Positions 51,191-59,404 of a stretch of 64,000 nucleotides of DNA are shown piece after piece. This DNA is from Acinetobacter sp. C26M (GTDB lineage Bacteria; Pseudomonadota; Gammaproteobacteria; Pseudomonadales; Moraxellaceae), in the NCBI RefSeq assembly GCF_023702675.1, contig NZ_CP098478.1:1922001-1986000 (forward strand), read 5' to 3'. The position numbers were made by a program, and so were the translations under genes. Position 1 is the stretch's first letter. The number at the start of each line of letters is the position of its first letter. The notes under the pieces were generated by a model, which saw only the letters and a program-made list of their open reading frames with translations, searched no databases and was not told where the DNA came from.

Positions 51191-52102
51191 CTAAAATCTT
51201 GGTTGGATCGTCTGAAAATGTTGACGGATAACCTCAAGCCAAGCCTGTACAGCTGGTGATATCGGAAGATTCTGTTTCCATGCCATAACTAAATGCCACT
51301 GAATATTAGGCTTTTCCAATGGTATTGCTGCAAATAAATTGGGATCAAGCATGTCGGTATAATATCGTGGCAGTAGAGCAATACCCATACGTTGTAACAC
51401 CATATCCGCCAGTAAATTCCATTGACTGGTACGACAAGCGATACTCGGATAGAAGCCATACTGTTGGCAAGCATCAAGAATAATACTGTTCAGCGAAAAA
51501 TTTTCAGGAAACATTAAAAAGGATTGATGTTGTAGCTCTTCCAGATTTATTTTTTTTCGTGTTGACCAAGCTGCATCGCGTCGCAATAGAACCATTAATG
51601 GGTAATCACATAATTCAATACTATTAAAAGTCTGGCGATCGAAAGGCTGCAATAACACACCAACGTCCAGCTCATTGTTGAGTAGAGCTTGTTCTATTCC
51701 TTTAGAACCCACTTCAAGAAAGGAAAGCTCGATATCTGGCCATTGTTGGTGATAATCAAACAGGGCTGTGGTGAGTAGTTGCGAACCGAGTGGTGGAACA
51801 CCGAGTTTTAAGGTGCCTGTTTTTAATTGTTGATAATTTTCGATTTCCAGAAAGATATTTTGTTCTGCCTGTAATAATCCTACCGCATGTTGATAAACAC
51901 GCTGCCCAATTTCAGTCAGTTCCACCTGTCTTTTACGACCATATTCAGGTTTTACAAAGAGTTGTACCTGAAGTTGTTGTTCAAGCTGTTGTAGCGTTTT
52001 ACTAATTGTAGGTTGAGTAAGACATAAATCTTCTGCAGTACGGGTAAAACTTTTGGTTTTTACCAATGTAACAAAGCATTGTAACGATTTGAGTGAAAGC
52101 AT
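51191..52102 (-). CDS. LysR-family regulator (CidR-like)
   Basis: A 303-residue regulator from ATG 52102 (MLSLKSLQCFVTLVKTKSFTRTAEDLCLTQPTISKTLQQLE), an HTH then a ligand domain (GTLKLGVPPLGSQLLT). It is divergent from cidA/lrgB-like genes, the arrangement of CidR, which activates them in response to acetate or acetoin-type signals. A 13-bp palindrome at 52142-52154 lies between them. Confidence 0.85.
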   Translation of the reverse strand: MLSLKSLQCFVTLVKTKSFTRTAEDLCLTQPTISKTLQQLEQQLQVQLFVKPEYGRKRQVELTEIGQRVYQHAVGLLQAEQNIFLEIENYQQLKTGTLKLGVPPLGSQLLTTALFDYHQQWPDIELSFLEVGSKGIEQALLNNELDVGVLLQPFDRQTFNSIELCDYPLMVLLRRDAAWSTRKKINLEELQHQSFLMFPENFSLNSIILDACQQYGFYPSIACRTSQWNLLADMVLQRMGIALLPRYYTDMLDPNLFAAIPLEKPNIQWHLVMAWKQNLPISPAVQAWLEVIRQHFQTIQPRF

Positions 52103-52141
52103 AATCAAACTAAAATTATTCCATTTGAGCATAATTTTAAC

Positions 52142-52154
52142 ATGAATAATTCAT
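52142..52154. promoter_or_regulatory. Palindrome in the cidR/cidA intergenic region
   Basis: ATGAAT-A-ATTCAT, a perfect 13-bp inverted repeat 40 bases upstream of the LysR start. It contains a T-N11-A pattern and is a candidate LysR box. Confidence 0.45.
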
Positions 52155-52212
52155 ATTATATGACTTGTGGCTAGATAAGATAATCATGTTGTTCACCATT
52201 TAATTTCTTAAA

Positions 52213-52644
52213 ATGAGTACCGAAGCTGTTTCAAAATCTCTCCCACAAAATTCACTGTTGGCATTAGTTAAACAAATCTTGATTCTCGCTGCGTTTTGGT
52301 TGGCGGGTTATGTCTTAAATCAAAAGTTCGGTATTCCTGTTTCAGCAGGGATATTGGGAATGTTTTTATTGCTTTTTAGCTTACTCTTTAAAATTATCAA
52401 GATGGATCAAGTTGCCATGGGTGCTACATTTGTCTTAGATGAGCTATTGCTGTTTTTTATTCCCGTCGTGGTGGCAGTGGTGCAATACAAAAATCTGTTT
52501 ATGACCGAAGGATGGCAAATTGTATTGAGTATTGCGGTTGGTACTGTTTCGGTCATGTTAAGTACATGCTTAACTATTCATTACTACAACCGTTTCAAGA
52601 ATTTTCTACAAGCACGAAAACACTTTCAACAGAAGCATAGCTAA
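52213..52644 (+). CDS. cidA: CidA/LrgA-family holin-like membrane protein
   Basis: A 143-residue protein with about four helices: ILAAFWLAGYVLNQKFGIPVSAGILGMFLLLFSLLF and VLDELLLFFIPVVVAVVQYKNLF, the CidA/LrgA pattern. Holin-like proteins of this type are tied to control of autolysis and organic-acid export. It is 11 bases before the LrgB-family gene. Confidence 0.88.
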   Translation: MSTEAVSKSLPQNSLLALVKQILILAAFWLAGYVLNQKFGIPVSAGILGMFLLLFSLLFKIIKMDQVAMGATFVLDELLLFFIPVVVAVVQYKNLFMTEGWQIVLSIAVGTVSVMLSTCLTIHYYNRFKNFLQARKHFQQKHS

Positions 52645-52655
52645 AGGTCATCCGT

Positions 52656-53345
52656 ATGAACATTTGGTCAATTGTTTGTTTGATCTGGACTTTAATTGCA
52701 TATGTGTTGGCAAAACGTGTATATCAACAATATCCTCAATTATGGTTATCTCCAGCGATTAGTGTGCCTGTACTTACGATTATCTTGATGATGATTTTCG
52801 GCATTTCATATCAGACCTATGCGCAAGATACTCAGTGGATTGTGAATTTACTCGGGCCTGCAACCGTCGCCTTCGGCGTGCCGATTTATCGCTATCGGGA
52901 AACGATCCGTAAAAACCTAGGCGTTCTATCAGTTGCGATTATTGTCGGAATGAGTGTTGGCGTAATATCCGCGTATGAAATGGCAAAGTTATTTCATTTT
53001 AGTCCTGAAGTAACCAATAGCCTAATGGCACGTTCCATTTCAACACCTTTTGCCATGATTTTAGCTGAAGATATTCATGGTTCCGCTGCTTTGGTTTCGC
53101 TATTTACTGTAATTACAGGTTTGGTTGGGATGGTTTGTGGAGACGCAATTTTAGCCATCACCAAAATTCGCTCAAATGTGGCAAATGGTGCAGCATTTGG
53201 TAATGCAGCACACGGTTTTGGAACGGTGAGGGCGCAACAACGTAATAGCGAGGAAGGGGTGATTGCAAGTCTGACGATGGTGATCGCTGGAATTTTGATG
53301 GTTTTGATTGGACCATTTGCTATTCATTTATGGTTATTAATATAG
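52656..53345 (+). CDS. lrgB: LrgB/CidB-family membrane protein
   Basis: A 229-residue protein with about seven helices. Signatures: LLGPATVAFGVPIYRYRETIRKN, SVGVISAYEMAKLF, RSISTPFAMILAEDIHG and ANGAAFGNAAHGFGTVRAQQ, the conserved LrgB C-terminal motif. It acts with the CidA-like partner. Confidence 0.9.
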   Translation: MNIWSIVCLIWTLIAYVLAKRVYQQYPQLWLSPAISVPVLTIILMMIFGISYQTYAQDTQWIVNLLGPATVAFGVPIYRYRETIRKNLGVLSVAIIVGMSVGVISAYEMAKLFHFSPEVTNSLMARSISTPFAMILAEDIHGSAALVSLFTVITGLVGMVCGDAILAITKIRSNVANGAAFGNAAHGFGTVRAQQRNSEEGVIASLTMVIAGILMVLIGPFAIHLWLLI

Positions 53346-53388
53346 ATTGAGATTTATATCATCATTTTATCTCTAATAGGAATGAAGT

Positions 53389-53437
53389 AAGTCAGTAACA
53401 ACGGCTATGGCAGCTATTACTGACTTATTTTGTTTAC
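53389..53437. terminator. Bidirectional hairpin between lrgB and the TonB receptor
   Basis: TAAGTCAGTAA and its complement form an 11-bp stem with an 18-base loop, followed by TTTTGTTT on the plus strand. Confidence 0.75.
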
Positions 53438-55662
53438 CACTTATGACTATAAGATACTTTAAGTGTTACACCATTCGCGACCAAATGGCTGGTATTGTTA
53501 CTATTTCTCATGAGTTGACTATAGAGTGGGTAGTACTGCTTATTAAATATATTTTCTAAGCCAATCGTCATGGTGTCTTTTTTATTCAGTGCGAAACTAC
53601 TGAGTAAGTCTGCGGTTGCGTATGACTTCACATCATAACGACCAAAACTATTTATGCCATTCAAGCGGTAATCTTCTGCACCGAAATAAGTCGCTTGTAG
53701 ACGGTTAGTCCATGTATCTGTTGGACTATAAGAGATATATCCCGTGAGTTTTAATGGTGGAATACGATAACCTGTCATGTCTTGTTCAGCACTACTATTC
53801 TGTGGTGTCTCACGACCTTTCATCCACGTGACGCTACCACCAGTTCCCCATACTTTAGCATCGTCAAGATAGTCGAGAGTCGCTTCAACACCTGTTACTT
53901 TTTCTTTAGTTCGAGTAAGTATGAGTCCATTATAAAAGGCTTGGACAACACCAAGATCCGAGGTGGAATGGAACACTGCAAAACTAGAGCTAAAGTTACC
54001 AAAATGACCATTCCAGCCTAATTCATAATTATCGACTTTTATTGGCTCTAAAAATGAAGTGGCTAAGTTAAAGTCTACGGTGGCATTTCGAATCACAATA
54101 CCAACATCAGGTAATTGAAAACCTTGGTTAAATGCAGCATAAATTGAGTGCTCATCATTTGGTGAAAAGCTAAGATTAGCGTTGTATAGCCAAGCATCTG
54201 CTTTAACTTTTCCACCTTGAACCGTATATGGATTTGGCTTACCTAATTGAGATAAAGGAACAAAGCTATCAATTTCTGCATAACTGTCTTCGTAACGCGT
54301 ACCAACCTCAGCTGCCCATTGATCATTGAAACGGTGCTTTAATTGCGCAAATCCACCGATACTTTGAGTGGTGAGTTCTGGTAAATAAATCAGTTTTCCA
54401 TTTTTGACAAATTCCAGACCACCAGACTGATCATAAATTTTGGGATCAAAAGTATCTAATGGCATTTCACTTTTTTCACGGCTAAAGTCACCGCCCCAAA
54501 CAATTGAGGTATCACCTAGGAACTCAAGTGGCGTATTGACTGTTAAACGGCTGCCCAATACGTTATTCTCTTGGTATACCTGATCCACTTGCCCACCGCG
54601 AGTTGCTACTTTGCGGGCATCAAATGGAGCAAAGCGTGTAAAGAAATCTCGATAATAGACTTGAGCATCAATTTTATTTCCAAAAAAATCTTTATTGGAA
54701 TAGGTTAAATTGTAAATTTGATTTTCATTTTTATTTTGGTCTTTTAATTTCAGACCCTTAATTGCTTTAGCAGGGGCAGTACCAGCAGGGAGTAGAGCAA
54801 CACTCGGGTCAGAGGCATAATCTGAGTCTTGTTCAGCATTATAATAATTTGCTGCAAATTGAAGGTACTGATTATCATCGATATGGTAGCCAAGCTTAGC
54901 GCCTATACTATAGGCATCAGCATCAAAAAGATCGCCTTGACTTGGTTCAGGAGCTACACGTCTCCCTCTCGCATCATATGGACTACCAATATGTTGATAA
55001 CCAAAATCTAATGCATAATCAAAATTATTTAAACTGCCAGAGAAATATTGGTGAATATCTCCACTCAAAGCATCTGAACGGATATTGGTTAAGCCACTTT
55101 GCAGCCCAATCACTGTTTTTGCAGTAGGTTCACCACCAGCTGCTTTGGTTGTTATCGAAATAGTTCCACCAGCTGCACCACTGCCATAAATTGCATTACT
55201 GCCACGTATCACTTCTATACTTCTAATACTTTGAGGATCAATGGCTGAAATTCCTCGTGAGGTATCTCGAGTTAAATTCATTGGAACGCCATCGACTAAG
55301 ATCAGTGCATTACGACCACGTAAAGTTTGTCCGTAATCTGTAATGGTACGACTTGAATCAGATAAACCTGGAACTATTTTAGCGAGTACAGTGGCAATAT
55401 TTCCAGAAGAGGAGTTTTTCAGAAGTTCAATTTGTTTTTCATCTAGTTTGGTAACTTGCTTCGCTGAGGAAGACAGTTCATCTGTACGTGATGCAGTAAT
55501 TGTAATGGTCGGAAGTACATCTGAGCTTTTTTCAGAATTCGCAGTTTCTGTAGGAGATGCAGCAAAAGATGTGTTGGATAACAAGATGAATCCACTGATT
55601 GATAAAAGTGGAATAATATTTCTTATTTCATTTTTCTGGTTAAACAGTTTATCTTTTTTCAT
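53434..55662 (-). CDS. TonB-dependent siderophore receptor
   Basis: A 742-residue outer-membrane receptor. A signal peptide ends near SFAA. A TonB-box-like segment (LPTITITASRTDEL) precedes the plug (LRGRNALILVDGVPMNLTRDTSRGISAIDPQSIRSIEVIRGSNAIYGSGAAGGTISI, read in parts). The barrel ends LKVSYSHKW with a terminal aromatic. It resembles catecholate or hydroxamate receptors; the ligand is not readable. A Fur-box-like site lies upstream and it is divergent from a second receptor. Confidence 0.88.
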   Translation of the reverse strand: MKKDKLFNQKNEIRNIIPLLSISGFILLSNTSFAASPTETANSEKSSDVLPTITITASRTDELSSSAKQVTKLDEKQIELLKNSSSGNIATVLAKIVPGLSDSSRTITDYGQTLRGRNALILVDGVPMNLTRDTSRGISAIDPQSIRSIEVIRGSNAIYGSGAAGGTISITTKAAGGEPTAKTVIGLQSGLTNIRSDALSGDIHQYFSGSLNNFDYALDFGYQHIGSPYDARGRRVAPEPSQGDLFDADAYSIGAKLGYHIDDNQYLQFAANYYNAEQDSDYASDPSVALLPAGTAPAKAIKGLKLKDQNKNENQIYNLTYSNKDFFGNKIDAQVYYRDFFTRFAPFDARKVATRGGQVDQVYQENNVLGSRLTVNTPLEFLGDTSIVWGGDFSREKSEMPLDTFDPKIYDQSGGLEFVKNGKLIYLPELTTQSIGGFAQLKHRFNDQWAAEVGTRYEDSYAEIDSFVPLSQLGKPNPYTVQGGKVKADAWLYNANLSFSPNDEHSIYAAFNQGFQLPDVGIVIRNATVDFNLATSFLEPIKVDNYELGWNGHFGNFSSSFAVFHSTSDLGVVQAFYNGLILTRTKEKVTGVEATLDYLDDAKVWGTGGSVTWMKGRETPQNSSAEQDMTGYRIPPLKLTGYISYSPTDTWTNRLQATYFGAEDYRLNGINSFGRYDVKSYATADLLSSFALNKKDTMTIGLENIFNKQYYPLYSQLMRNSNNTSHLVANGVTLKVSYSHKW

Positions 55663-55712
55663 CTTATTTCCTTTTATCTCACCCTGAGATTACTTTTGAA
55701 TTGACGGGATTA

Positions 55713-55733
55713 TAATTGAGAATGATTCTATTT
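55713..55733. promoter_or_regulatory. Fur-box-like site between the two receptors
   Basis: The segment around TTGAGAATGATTCTATTT matches the Fur pattern in its core (GAGAATGATTCT). It sits 51-71 bases upstream of the minus-strand receptor. Confidence 0.65.
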
Positions 55734-55817
55734 AAAATGTAAAAGCTTATACTCAACTCAAGCAACAAACATTTCTTCAATTGTTTTGTGTCAAAAAAAT
55801 TATAAGAAAACTAAGAT

Positions 55818-55919
55818 ATGGTGCAGAACATGCTTGTTCAATTCCAGAAAATTGTGAATACTCAAGCCCGTAAAATTCATGCTGAAAAATTATCTTCTGG
55901 GGTTAGGCAAAGACTGTGA
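55818..55919 (+). CDS. Possible 33-codon upstream ORF coupled to the TonB receptor
   Basis: ATG 55818 opens a 33-residue frame (MVQNMLVQFQKIVNTQ then ARKIHAEKLSSGV) whose TGA overlaps the receptor GTG as GTGA. The ribosome site is weak. The RKIHAEKL stretch faintly recalls the start of HemP-like hemin uptake peptides, but the conserved HemP tail is missing. It could be a regulatory leader or chance. Confidence 0.35.
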   Translation: MVQNMLVQFQKIVNTQARKIHAEKLSSGVRQRL

Positions 55920-58123
55920 AAACGTATCCATTTTCTCGTTTACAAAAAGCATTATTGGCGGTTGGTTCTTTTTCATGTCTCGGGCTAAGTTCCGTATCAG
56001 TTTATGCTGAAACTGAAGCTGATACACCACGCTTAGCACCTATCACAGTAAAGGCCCAGACAGCAGGGGGGATTTATTATCAACCGACTGTTAATTTATC
56101 GGGTTTTACTCAACAGAATCTTGCTGAAATCCCAGCATCTATCAGTACAGTAACAGCGGAAAGAATTGCAGATCAACATGCAAAAACACTATCAGATATC
56201 GTTAAAAATGATGCAGCAGTTGGTGATGGATATGCACCTATTGGTTATTATCCAAATTTTGTTATGCGTGGTTTTGCTTTGAATTTAGGTTCAAGTTACT
56301 TATTAAATGGTAATTTGTTACGGGGTGAGCAAAATGTTGCACTTGAAAATAAAGAACAGGTTGAAATTTTAAAGGGTATTAGTGCCATTCAAAGTGGGAT
56401 GTCTACACCCGCTGGTGTGGTTAACTATGTGACTAAACGGCCTAAAGATATTCGTTCTCTTACATTGGAAACAGATAATAATGGTGGTAATCGTGTAGCC
56501 GCAGACTTAGGTGGTTTACTTGGCGCAGATCAGCAATTTGGCTATCGGGTTAATCTCGCCAAAGAAGAAATCCATCCTTATGTAGAGCATGCTAATGGAC
56601 AACGTTGGTTTGGTTCACTGGCTTTGGATTGGAAAATTTCAGATCGCTCAAAACTTGAATTTGATCTTGAAACTCAACGTCAACGTCAGCGCTCTGTACC
56701 TGGTTACCAATTGCTTGATGGCAAAAAAGTACCTACAGATGTTGAGTGGGATCGTTTATTGGGGCATCAAAGCTGGGGTAAACCTGTAATTAATGAGAGT
56801 CTGAATACTGGTTTAAAGTATAGCTACCAAGTCAATGATGATTGGACTGCAAACTTTTCAGCATCACAAAGTCGTGTAGTGGTTGATGATTATTCTGCAT
56901 TTGCTTGGGGTTGTTATAGCGATGTATGCCAAACTAAGGGCAATTACTTTGACCAAAATGGTAACTATGACATTTATGAGTTTCGTAGCCCTGATGACAG
57001 CTATCTAACCAACCAATTTAAAGCAGGATTAAACGGAAAATTTAACACGGGATCATGGCAACACAAGCTTAGTTTAGAGTTATCCCAAAGCTATAAACGC
57101 CATACGCAATATGATGCTATCTTTCAACTTGCATCTGAGGCTCCTCAATCCACAGGTAATATTTATGAGGATCCTGCTACCTACATACCAAGCGAAAAAG
57201 CTTTAGCTAATCATTACAAGTCATTAAACAGTCAACAAACAGCCCTTAATTTGATTGATCAGATTGATTTTAACAACAACTGGTCAGTTTTAGCAGGTGG
57301 TAAACTTTTGCATTTAAATGAGGATGCTTATGATGCTGAAGGCAATAAAATTAGAGATACTGATTTTAATCGCTTCTTGCCACAATTTGCATTGATGTAC
57401 CAACCTTGGGAACGCACTCATATATATGCGTCATATGCCAAAGGTTTAAGTGATGGTACTCAAGCACCTGCTTATGCTGTAGGTAATCCAGATAAAGGTA
57501 TTGAAGGCAATGCTTATGCTACTTTGGCTCCTATGCATTCAACCCAGTATGAATTAGGGATTAAACAGCAGTGGCAAAACTTACTTTTAACTGCAGCCTT
57601 GTTTGATTTAAAACAAGATAACCAATATACCAATTCAGACAACTATTATGTAGCTGATGGTGAACGACATAATTTTGGCCTCGAACTTGGTGTACAAGGC
57701 CGTTTAAGTCAAAACATTGATATTACATCAACTTTAGCACTGACACGTTCACGTCTGAAAGATATACAGGTTGAGGCATATAAAGGGCATCAAACTCAAA
57801 ATACACCTACTGTGCGTTTCGCAAATTATGTGTCTTATCAACTACCGCAAGTGGATGGCTTACGTTTATTAGCAGGTATGCAGTACAGTAGCAGTAAATA
57901 TGCGGAGAAAACAGGTACAGTAAAAGTGTCTGGTTATAGCGTATTTAATGTCGGAGCAGCTTATAATTTCCGTGCTTATGGTTATGACAACACGTTGAGA
58001 TTCAACGTAGATAACTTATTCAACAAGAAATATTGGCGAGATGTTGGTAGTTTTGCTGGGGACGATTATTTATTCCTTGGCGCACCACGCACGGCACAGT
58101 TGTCATGGAATATACGCTTCTAA
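55916..58123 (+). CDS. TonB-dependent siderophore receptor
   Basis: A 735-residue receptor with a GTG start after TTAGG. The signal peptide ends near VYA. The plug has ARLAPITVKAQTAGG-like TonB-box sequence, FTQQNLAEIPASISTVTAERI, FVMRGFALNLGSSYLLNG and GMSTPAGVVNYVTKRP, as in FhuA/FpvA-class siderophore receptors. The barrel ends in a terminal Phe (LSWNIRF). It is divergent from the other receptor across about 250 bases. Ligand unknown. Confidence 0.88.
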   Translation: MKTYPFSRLQKALLAVGSFSCLGLSSVSVYAETEADTPRLAPITVKAQTAGGIYYQPTVNLSGFTQQNLAEIPASISTVTAERIADQHAKTLSDIVKNDAAVGDGYAPIGYYPNFVMRGFALNLGSSYLLNGNLLRGEQNVALENKEQVEILKGISAIQSGMSTPAGVVNYVTKRPKDIRSLTLETDNNGGNRVAADLGGLLGADQQFGYRVNLAKEEIHPYVEHANGQRWFGSLALDWKISDRSKLEFDLETQRQRQRSVPGYQLLDGKKVPTDVEWDRLLGHQSWGKPVINESLNTGLKYSYQVNDDWTANFSASQSRVVVDDYSAFAWGCYSDVCQTKGNYFDQNGNYDIYEFRSPDDSYLTNQFKAGLNGKFNTGSWQHKLSLELSQSYKRHTQYDAIFQLASEAPQSTGNIYEDPATYIPSEKALANHYKSLNSQQTALNLIDQIDFNNNWSVLAGGKLLHLNEDAYDAEGNKIRDTDFNRFLPQFALMYQPWERTHIYASYAKGLSDGTQAPAYAVGNPDKGIEGNAYATLAPMHSTQYELGIKQQWQNLLLTAALFDLKQDNQYTNSDNYYVADGERHNFGLELGVQGRLSQNIDITSTLALTRSRLKDIQVEAYKGHQTQNTPTVRFANYVSYQLPQVDGLRLLAGMQYSSSKYAEKTGTVKVSGYSVFNVGAAYNFRAYGYDNTLRFNVDNLFNKKYWRDVGSFAGDDYLFLGAPRTAQLSWNIRF

Positions 58124-58173
58124 TCGATAAAACTAATTTTTTTGATTTCTACATTTTTTGTCGATCAAAAATA

Positions 58174-58218
58174 GCCCTAGAGATTTGTACTAAGCGATGA
58201 ATCACAAATTTTTAGGGC
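58174..58218 (-). terminator. Long hairpin between the receptor and SnoaL-like genes
   Basis: GCCCTA pairs with TAGGGC, with inner GATTTGT/ACAAATTT pairing and a loop of about 13 bases. It lies between convergent genes; T runs are modest. Confidence 0.55.
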
Positions 58219-58232
58219 AGAGTTTATTTCAA

Positions 58233-58661
58233 TTATAAGCTATCTCTTAAGATTGCTTGCCCAGTTGTTGGATTGGTAAATGTCACATTTTCTAGGGCAC
58301 GAATCAACCAACATCCGTTCTGTTTGCATAAGACAGCAAGAATCAATGTATCTACCTGATGTATACCAGCAGGGTGAGCTAAACCTGCTGTTAATCTGCT
58401 CCAAAAATGGATAATAACGACATCATCTGTGATTGGGCTCAGCTCTATGATTTCATTCTGAAGCGTCGAATCGCGATAGATGGTTTCATGAATAGGAAGA
58501 TGTAAGGCAACAATTTCTTTTATACCTTTTACATAATGCCCAAAGCGATTCACAAAACTTGCATCCTCACAAAAGAGCGAGGCAAACGCAGCCATATCAT
58601 GCTCATTCCAAGCAGTTTGGAATAAATATGGGATTTGCGCTGCGGCAGTTGCTTTAGCCAT
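58233..58661 (-). CDS. SgcJ/EcaC-type SnoaL-like protein
   Basis: A 142-residue NTF2-fold protein: AAQIPYLFQTAWNEHDMAAFASLFCEDASFVNRFGHYVKGIKEIVALH, then IHETIYRDST and a strand-rich C-terminus. It belongs to the SgcJ/EcaC oxidoreductase/calcium-binding-like family. It lies 10 bases after the TetR gene on the same strand. Function unknown. Confidence 0.8.
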   Translation of the reverse strand: MAKATAAAQIPYLFQTAWNEHDMAAFASLFCEDASFVNRFGHYVKGIKEIVALHLPIHETIYRDSTLQNEIIELSPITDDVVIIHFWSRLTAGLAHPAGIHQVDTLILAVLCKQNGCWLIRALENVTFTNPTTGQAILRDSL

Positions 58662-58671
58662 GATCTTTTCC

Positions 58672-59307
58672 TTAGCTCAATCCCTTGATCAATGCACTGA
58701 TCGTCATCTCTTTTAAAGTATTTGGATTTCCCCAAGGATATTCTGGAATACCAATCAGACTTAAGGTAATCCCTAACATACTGCAGAGTAAAACGTTCTT
58801 GATTTCGTTCGCATCACCTGCACGTATTTCACCACGGGCTTGTGCTTCCTTAATGGCACGGGTGTAAATTTCTAATTGAGGGACTGCTTGCGAAGCATCG
58901 ACAAAATAATGTTCCTCAGCATTCTGTGGATGATCTTCAATCAAAAAAATTGCTCTGCAATCATTTGGTCGATTTAACCAAAAATCAACTTGAGCAGTAC
59001 ATAGCTTTTGTAGTCGTTCTGATTCAGGACTATTGTTGTAGCATTCTTCAAGTTCAAGCATTAAATCTAAAAAAATCACTTCCCAAATATGGTGCAGTAA
59101 CTGTCTTTTACTCGGAAATAAGGTATAGAGCGTTGCGGGTAAACAGTCTGCTTGGGCTGCAATTTTACGCATAGATACACCTTCGTATCCATGTGCTGCA
59201 AATAGGTCTCTGGCCGCCTGAATAATCACATTTCGATTGGCATCAATTTGTTCCTGACTGCGCGGAGGACGTCCACGGCGGGGTGCTTTTGTTTGATTAT
59301 TTTCCAT
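58672..59307 (-). CDS. TetR-family transcriptional regulator
   Basis: A 211-residue regulator with an N-terminal HTH (RRGRPPRSQEQIDANRNVIIQAARDLFAAHGYEGVSMRKIAAQADCLPATLYTLFPSKRQLLHHIW, read in parts) and a helical ligand domain. It is divergent from the amine oxidase gene; two 24-bp operators (59317-59340 and 59351-59374) lie in the shared region. Confidence 0.88.
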   Translation of the reverse strand: MENNQTKAPRRGRPPRSQEQIDANRNVIIQAARDLFAAHGYEGVSMRKIAAQADCLPATLYTLFPSKRQLLHHIWEVIFLDLMLELEECYNNSPESERLQKLCTAQVDFWLNRPNDCRAIFLIEDHPQNAEEHYFVDASQAVPQLEIYTRAIKEAQARGEIRAGDANEIKNVLLCSMLGITLSLIGIPEYPWGNPNTLKEMTISALIKGLS

Positions 59308-59316
59308 AGCTATTGA

Positions 59317-59340
59317 TTTTAGTGAACACGTTCCATAAAA
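59317..59340. promoter_or_regulatory. TetR operator, imperfect 24-bp copy
   Basis: TTTTA(G)TGAACACGTTC(C)ATAAAA-type copy of the adjacent perfect palindrome, centred 34 bases away and starting 10 bases before the tetR start. Confidence 0.75.
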
Positions 59341-59350
59341 TCAAATTTAA

Positions 59351-59374
59351 TTTTAATGAACACGTTCATTAAAA
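59351..59374. promoter_or_regulatory. TetR operator, perfect 24-bp palindrome
   Basis: An 11-base arm TTTTAATGAAC, two central bases, then its exact complement. Ten bases separate it from the imperfect copy, placing both on the same face of the helix at about three turns. Confidence 0.82.
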
Positions 59375-59404
59375 TATGGATGATAATTTTAATAGCAGGA
59401 AATA

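Noticed and set aside
55818..55919. Naming the small ORF hemP
   Set aside because: Only a few residues resemble HemP and the conserved C-terminal part is absent, so it is left unnamed.
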